From Clostridiales bacterium (GTDB lineage Bacteria > Bacillota > Clostridia > Christensenellales > Aristaeellaceae): a stretch of DNA of 25,149 nt. Position numbers and translations under genes: made by a program. Positions 21,423 through 25,149 of this stretch are shown here, piece by piece; the stretch's first letter is position 1, and each line of letters starts with the position of its first letter. The notes beneath the pieces are model-generated. The model had not been told where the DNA came from. It was given only the letters and a program-made list of their open reading frames with translations, and searched no databases. The stretch lies in NCBI GenBank assembly GCA_004557905.1, contig SFFH01000048.1, positions 1 through 25,149 on the forward strand. Direction: 5' to 3'.

Positions 21423-23150
21423 GTGACGGAGGAACAAAGGAGCAGGCTGCCCGGTTATCTGCGGGATGCACCGCAGACGGGGCACATCTACGGCACGCTC
21501 TCCTACAACAGACGGAGCAAGTGCTGGACGATCAAGGGGGAACCGTGCGTGACGGAGATGGCCAAGCGGCTGTTCCCCGGCAGCGCCAGAAAGCGCGGCG
21601 AGGCGCGCTTTACCGCGAACCGGCGCATCATCGGCGAGGTGAACTGGCTGATGATGCGCTATCCGCTGGAGGTGGCCGCGCGCGACCGGGCGCTGTGGGA
21701 GAAGTCGCTTGATCAGGCGCGGGCGCATGCGCTCAGCCGCGAGGCGGCACTCCGTCTGCCGCTGCGCAGCAATCCGCCCGCAGGGACGTTTGCCGGCGAG
21801 CTGCGGGAATTCCAGAAGGAGGGCCTTTCCTTCCTGCTGGCCAACGAGCGCGCGCTGCTGGCGGACGAGATGGGCTTGGGCAAGACGGTGCAGGCGCTGG
21901 CCTGTCTGGCGGCGACGGGGGACATGCCCGCACTGCTGGTGGTGCCGCCCCACCTGATGCGCAACTGGGAAAATGAGGTGCGAAGGTTCCTGCGCGTGAA
22001 CGGCGGCGAGCCGCGCGTGTGCGTGATCCGGGGCCTTACGCCCTATGCGCTGCCGGAGGCGGACGTCTATATCATCCACTACCTGCTCCTGCGCGGCTGG
22101 AAGACGTCGCTGCCCCAGATGGGCTTTCGCACGGTGGTCTTTGACGAGATTCAGGAGCTGCGCCGCGCGGGCACGGAGAAGTACTCCGCGGCGAGCCTGC
22201 TGGCGGAGCGCTGCGAGCGGGTGATCGGGCTGTCCGGCACGCCGATCTACAATCGCGGCGCGGAGATCTGGAACGTCATCAACATCTTGGACTTTCACTG
22301 TTTGGGCGACTGGGAGAGCTTCACGCGCGAGTGGTGCGACGGCTACGGCAATCACATCGTGCGCGACCCGGCGCTGCTGGGCGAGCACCTGCGGCGCGAG
22401 GGCCTGATCCTGCGGCGTACGAAGCAGGAGGTGCTCTCCGAGCTGCCGCCCAAGCGCAGGCTGGTGCAGGAGATCGACTCGGACGACCGGGTCTACCGCG
22501 AGCTGATGCGCCCGGTGATGGAGATGCTGGGCAGCCTGCGGGCGCTGCATCCCGACGCGAAGGAGCGCGCGCTGCTGGAGGAGCGCATCAGCACGGGCGA
22601 GCGCCAGGCGACGGGCATCGCCAAGGCGCCGTTTGTCGCGGCATTCGTGCGCGCGCTGCTGGACAGCGATGAGCGCGTGCTGCTCTTTGCGCACCATCAC
22701 GCGGTGATGGATATCTATAAGAAGGAACTGGCGAGCTACAAGCCCGTCTTCATCACCGGCCGGGAGAGCACGGCGGCCAAGGACGCGGCGGTGGAGCGGT
22801 TCATGGGCGGCGGCACCAACCTGTGCGTGATCTCGCTGCGATCGGCGGCAGGCCTCAATCTGCAGCGGGCGAGCTGCGTGGTCTTCGGCGAGCTCGACTG
22901 GTCGCCTGCGGTGCACTCCCAGGCGGAGGACCGCGCGCACCGGATGGGGCAGAAGGACTCGATCCTGTGCTACTATCTGGTTGCGCCGCAGGGCTCGGAC
23001 CGCGACATGCAGGACGCGCTGGGCCTGAAGGTGAGCCAGTTCGTGCAGCTGATGGGCGACAGGACGCCGGAGCTGGACGACGTCCAGCAGGCGCAGCGCG
23101 CGGCCAGGCGGCACATCGAGCGGATGCTGGAGCGGTACAAGAGCGAATGA
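21423..23150 (+). CDS. SNF2-family DNA helicase/translocase
   Basis: 575-residue superfamily 2 ATPase of the SNF2 group, resembling the SMARCAL1/ZRANB3-like remodelling branch in its motor. Motifs: the Q-like ELREFQKEGLSFLL (126-139), Walker A ADEMGLGKT (147-155), Walker B DEIQ (241-244), SGTP (271-274), and motif VI QAEDRAHRMGQ (500-510), with GLNLQRA (477-483) before it. All key residues are intact, so it should hydrolyse ATP and translocate on DNA. The first 120 residues, with GTLSYNRRSKCWTIKG (24-39), AKRLFPG (47-53) and RRIIGEVNWLMMRYPLE (67-83), form a separate N-terminal domain that I do not recognise with certainty. The start is GTG 21423 behind GAGAGGAAGGTGAG. It shares the operon with the small nuclease. 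Such pairs occur in phages and in repair or defence settings; no other phage genes are nearby. Confidence 0.87.
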   Translation: MTEEQRSRLPGYLRDAPQTGHIYGTLSYNRRSKCWTIKGEPCVTEMAKRLFPGSARKRGEARFTANRRIIGEVNWLMMRYPLEVAARDRALWEKSLDQARAHALSREAALRLPLRSNPPAGTFAGELREFQKEGLSFLLANERALLADEMGLGKTVQALACLAATGDMPALLVVPPHLMRNWENEVRRFLRVNGGEPRVCVIRGLTPYALPEADVYIIHYLLLRGWKTSLPQMGFRTVVFDEIQELRRAGTEKYSAASLLAERCERVIGLSGTPIYNRGAEIWNVINILDFHCLGDWESFTREWCDGYGNHIVRDPALLGEHLRREGLILRRTKQEVLSELPPKRRLVQEIDSDDRVYRELMRPVMEMLGSLRALHPDAKERALLEERISTGERQATGIAKAPFVAAFVRALLDSDERVLLFAHHHAVMDIYKKELASYKPVFITGRESTAAKDAAVERFMGGGTNLCVISLRSAAGLNLQRASCVVFGELDWSPAVHSQAEDRAHRMGQKDSILCYYLVAPQGSDRDMQDALGLKVSQFVQLMGDRTPELDDVQQAQRAARRHIERMLERYKSE

Positions 23151-23228
23151 AAGTATAACCGGATTAGTTGATGCGCATTTGCCGGCTTTTGCGCTTGCCT
23201 TTTGCAGAGAATTCCGAAGGGTTTTCCT

Positions 23229-23256
23229 TTGAATAACCCGCAATCTCTGCTATAAT
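23229..23256 (+). promoter_or_regulatory. Promoter of the 5'-nucleotidase gene
   Basis: TTGAAT (23229-23234), 16-bp spacer, TATAAT (23251-23256). The leader holds a CCGGAAT/ATTCCGG hairpin (23268-23285) before the AAAGGAGG ribosome site. Confidence 0.65.
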
Positions 23257-23311
23257 GGAAGCAGAAGCCGGAATGGGAATTCCGGGAAACGAAAAAAAGG
23301 AGGCTTTCATC

Positions 23312-24970
23312 ATGAAACGGATTCTGTGTCTGCTGCTGGCGATGGCCATGCTGCTCGGATGCGCCGCGCTGGCGGAGTCGGCTGCGCTCACCCGTGACGT
23401 CGTGGTGCTCTTCACCAGCGACGCGCACTGCGGCATCGATCAGGGCTTTGGCTACGCCGGTCTGGCGGCCATGCGCGACAGCCTGGAGGATGCGGGCAAC
23501 CATGTGGTGCTCGTGGACAACGGCGACGCGATTCAGGGCGAGCCCATCGGCACGCTGACCACCGGCGAGGCGATCATCGAGCTGATGAATACGGTCGGCT
23601 ACGACATCGCCATCCCGGGCAATCACGAGTTTGACTATGGCATGGACCGCTTCCTCGAGCTGACGGCCAAGGCCAACTTCCCCTACATCAGCGCGAACTT
23701 CAACAAGGAAGGCGAGCTGGTCTTTGCACCCTATGTCATCAAGGAGTTTGACGGCGTGAAGATCGCGTTTGTGGGCATGACCACGCCCAAGACGATCACC
23801 TCCTCCACGCCCAAGTATTTCCAGGACGAGCAGGGCAATTTCGTGTATGGCTTCATGCAGGACGAGACCGGCGAGAAGCTCTATGCGGCGATCCAGTCCG
23901 CGGTCGACGCGGCGCGCGCGGAGGGCGCGGCGTACGTCATCGCGCTGGGTCACATGGGCAACGAGGCGAGCTGTTCGCCGTGGACGTATGCCGACGTGAT
24001 CGGGGCGACGACGGGCATCGACGCCTTCCTGGACGGCCACAGCCATGACACCGATCAGGTGGAGATGCTCAACAAGGACGGCGAGACCGTGCTGCGCTCC
24101 GGCTGCGGCACCAAGCTGGCCGGCGTGGGCTGCCTGCGCATCAGCACGAAGGGCGAGCTGAGCACCGACCTGTATCTGTGGAACAACGATGTGGCGGCGC
24201 CGGAACTGCTGGGCATCCGCAATGCGGCGTATGACGCGGTGACGGCGGCAGCCGGCACGCTCAGCGACAAGCTGAACGAGGTTGTCGCCAAAACGGCCGT
24301 GGAGCTGACGATCAACGACCCGGTCGCCAAGAAGGACGATGGATCGCCCATCCGCATCGTGCGCAGCGCCGAGACGAACCTGGGCGACCTGTGCGCCGAC
24401 GCGTACCGCGATCAGTCCGGTGCGGATGTGGCCTTTGTCAACGGCGGCGGCATCCGCACCTCGATCAAGGCGGGCGACATCACGCTGGGCAATATCCTGA
24501 AGGTGCATCCGTTTGGCAACGCGATGTGCGTCATCGAGGTGTCCGGCCAGCAGATCCTGGACGCGCTGGAGTGGGGCGCGCGCGCCGTGCCGAGCGAGTC
24601 CGGTGGATTCCTGCAGGTGTCCGGCCTGACATATGAGATTCATACCTACATCGAGTCCACCGCCGTGGCGGATGAGAACACGATGTTTGCCGGTGTGACG
24701 GGTGAACGCCGTGTGCAGAATGTGAAGATCGGCGGCGAGGACATCGATCCGGAGAAGACCTACACGCTGGCGTCCCACAACTACATGCTCAAGAACGGCG
24801 GCGACGGCTACAGCATGTTTGCCGGCTGCAAGGTGCTGCAGGATGAGGTCATGCTGGACAACCAGGTGCTCATCAATTACATCACCGGCACGCTGGGCGG
24901 CGTTGTCGGCGAAAGCTATGCCGAGCCGTATGGCGAGGGCCGCATTGTGGCGGTGCCTGAAAAGCCGTGA
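23312..24970 (+). CDS. Exported 5'-nucleotidase/2',3'-cyclic phosphodiesterase (UshA family)
   Basis: 552-residue surface enzyme that dephosphorylates nucleotides outside the cell, for phosphate and nucleoside salvage. N-terminal signal sequence: LLGC (14-17) can serve as a lipobox, which would make it a lipoprotein; cleavage after ALA21 is the alternative. The metallophosphoesterase domain (about 28-290) has a full metal set: D37xH39 in TSDAHCG, D72 in VDNGD, GNHEFDYG (103-110), LGHMGN and DGHSHD. The C-terminal 5_nucleotid_C domain (about 330-550) has SAETNLGDLCADA, VNGGGIR and NGGDGYSMF, which form the substrate pocket. Length fits the family. ATG 23312 is chosen over the in-frame ATG 23255 because AAAGGAGG is 8 bases before it and the signal peptide begins there. 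It has its own promoter and terminator, so it is monocistronic. Confidence 0.92.
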   Translation: MKRILCLLLAMAMLLGCAALAESAALTRDVVVLFTSDAHCGIDQGFGYAGLAAMRDSLEDAGNHVVLVDNGDAIQGEPIGTLTTGEAIIELMNTVGYDIAIPGNHEFDYGMDRFLELTAKANFPYISANFNKEGELVFAPYVIKEFDGVKIAFVGMTTPKTITSSTPKYFQDEQGNFVYGFMQDETGEKLYAAIQSAVDAARAEGAAYVIALGHMGNEASCSPWTYADVIGATTGIDAFLDGHSHDTDQVEMLNKDGETVLRSGCGTKLAGVGCLRISTKGELSTDLYLWNNDVAAPELLGIRNAAYDAVTAAAGTLSDKLNEVVAKTAVELTINDPVAKKDDGSPIRIVRSAETNLGDLCADAYRDQSGADVAFVNGGGIRTSIKAGDITLGNILKVHPFGNAMCVIEVSGQQILDALEWGARAVPSESGGFLQVSGLTYEIHTYIESTAVADENTMFAGVTGERRVQNVKIGGEDIDPEKTYTLASHNYMLKNGGDGYSMFAGCKVLQDEVMLDNQVLINYITGTLGGVVGESYAEPYGEGRIVAVPEKP

Positions 24971-25000
24971 TGCTCTGGTGAATCTCTGAGCGGAAATGGT

Positions 25001-25029
25001 CCCGCCGGCGCAAGCCGGCGGGGCTTTTG
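25001..25029 (+). terminator. Intrinsic terminator of the 5'-nucleotidase gene
   Basis: Perfect 9-bp stem CCCGCCGGC (25001-25009) with GCCGGCGGG (25014-25022), GCAA loop, then CTTTT. Confidence 0.8.
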
Positions 25030-25040
25030 CGTATGGACGT

Positions 25041-25100
25041 AAAAAGCCGACGAAAAAAGTGAAAAAAGGTGTTGACAAGGATCGTCAAGGCGTGTATAAT
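25041..25100 (+). promoter_or_regulatory. Very strong consensus promoter with UP-element-like A tracts
   Basis: TTGACA (25072-25077), 17-bp spacer, TATAAT (25095-25100): perfect match to the sigma-A consensus. Three A tracts (25041-25045, 25053-25058, 25062-25067) lie just upstream, like the UP elements of rRNA promoters. Transcription should start near 25107 and run off the window. Confidence 0.85.
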
Positions 25101-25106
25101 ACATCA

Positions 25107-25149
25107 AGTCGCCACGAGCGAGGCACCTCGAAAGAGGACCGCTGAAGGC
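25107..25149 (+). ncRNA. 5' part of an unidentified structured transcript
   Basis: The first about 40 bases after the strong promoter fold into AGCG/CGCT (25117-25120 with 25140-25143) enclosing CCTC-GAAA-GAGG (25126-25137), a stem capped by a GNRA tetraloop with an asymmetric internal loop. No start codon with a ribosome site is seen. It may be a stable RNA, a riboswitch leader or an rRNA/tRNA operon leader; the window ends too early to tell. Confidence 0.35.

Noticed and set aside
20952..25078. Two very long minus-strand frames (763 and 701 codons) under the helicase and 5'-nucleotidase
   Set aside because: They overlap genes with complete catalytic motifs, have His/Arg/Ala-rich composition and lack start signals.
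25107..25149. Start of RNase P RNA, tmRNA, SRP RNA or a SAM-I/glycine riboswitch
   Set aside because: I compared the visible bases with the conserved 5' motifs I know for these RNAs and found no convincing match; too little sequence remains to decide.

Overview
The window looks like a chromosome segment of a high-GC, anaerobic, Gram-positive-type bacterium, most likely an uncultured gut or rumen Clostridia lineage. This is inferred from strong AGGAGG-type ribosome sites, sigma-A-like TTGACA/TATAAT promoters, a SpoIIQ-like LytM protein, an Eis-like acetyltransferase and a secreted flavin-linked reductase. No genus is claimed. GC-rich third codon positions produce long antisense open frames over nearly every gene; these are not genes. 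There is no rRNA, tRNA, CRISPR array, insertion-sequence transposase or integrase.

Layout. 1-0.8 kb: last gene of a spermidine/putrescine-type ABC transporter operon. 0.9-3.4 kb: a CDF metal exporter with a Mn-type site, then an Eis-like acetyltransferase with its own promoter. 3.4-3.67 kb: two kinds of palindromic repeat. 3.67-6.56 kb: a tight operon of an RlmA-type 23S rRNA methyltransferase, a threonine-aldolase-like PLP enzyme and a membrane-anchored ComEC-like metallo-beta-lactamase fold that has lost its metal ligands. 6.6-7.3 kb: SpoIIQ-like M23 protein. 7.4-12.14 kb (minus): complete branched-chain amino-acid transporter livKHMGF with a promoter and a hairpin between livK and livH. 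12.4-13.3 kb: EamA exporter. 13.36-14.47 kb (minus): membrane metallophosphoesterase-like protein with several metal ligands replaced. 14.65-15.94 kb: RadA lacking about 30 residues that include the Walker B strand. 15.95-16.4 kb: repeat-rich, gene-free spacer.

16.4-19.2 kb is the clearest regulatory unit: a MerR/GyrI-like regulator divergent from a secreted FMN+FAD reductase. The reductase promoter has a 19-bp spacer holding a perfect 17-bp palindrome, the signature of MerR activation by DNA distortion. The reductase lacks the catalytic Arg/His set of fumarate and urocanate reductases, so its substrate is open. 19.3-20.8 kb (minus): a secreted SH3 plus YkuD L,D-transpeptidase-like protein with an unusual catalytic motif. 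21.0-23.15 kb: a two-gene operon of a small PD-(D/E)XK nuclease and an SNF2 helicase. 23.3-25.0 kb: an exported 5'-nucleotidase. The window ends in a consensus promoter with an A-tract-rich upstream region and the start of a structured transcript.

The strongest candidates for new biology are the MerR-reductase pair, the nuclease-helicase pair, the RadA variant, and a structured repeat that sits just 3' of three different stop codons in the gene's own orientation.
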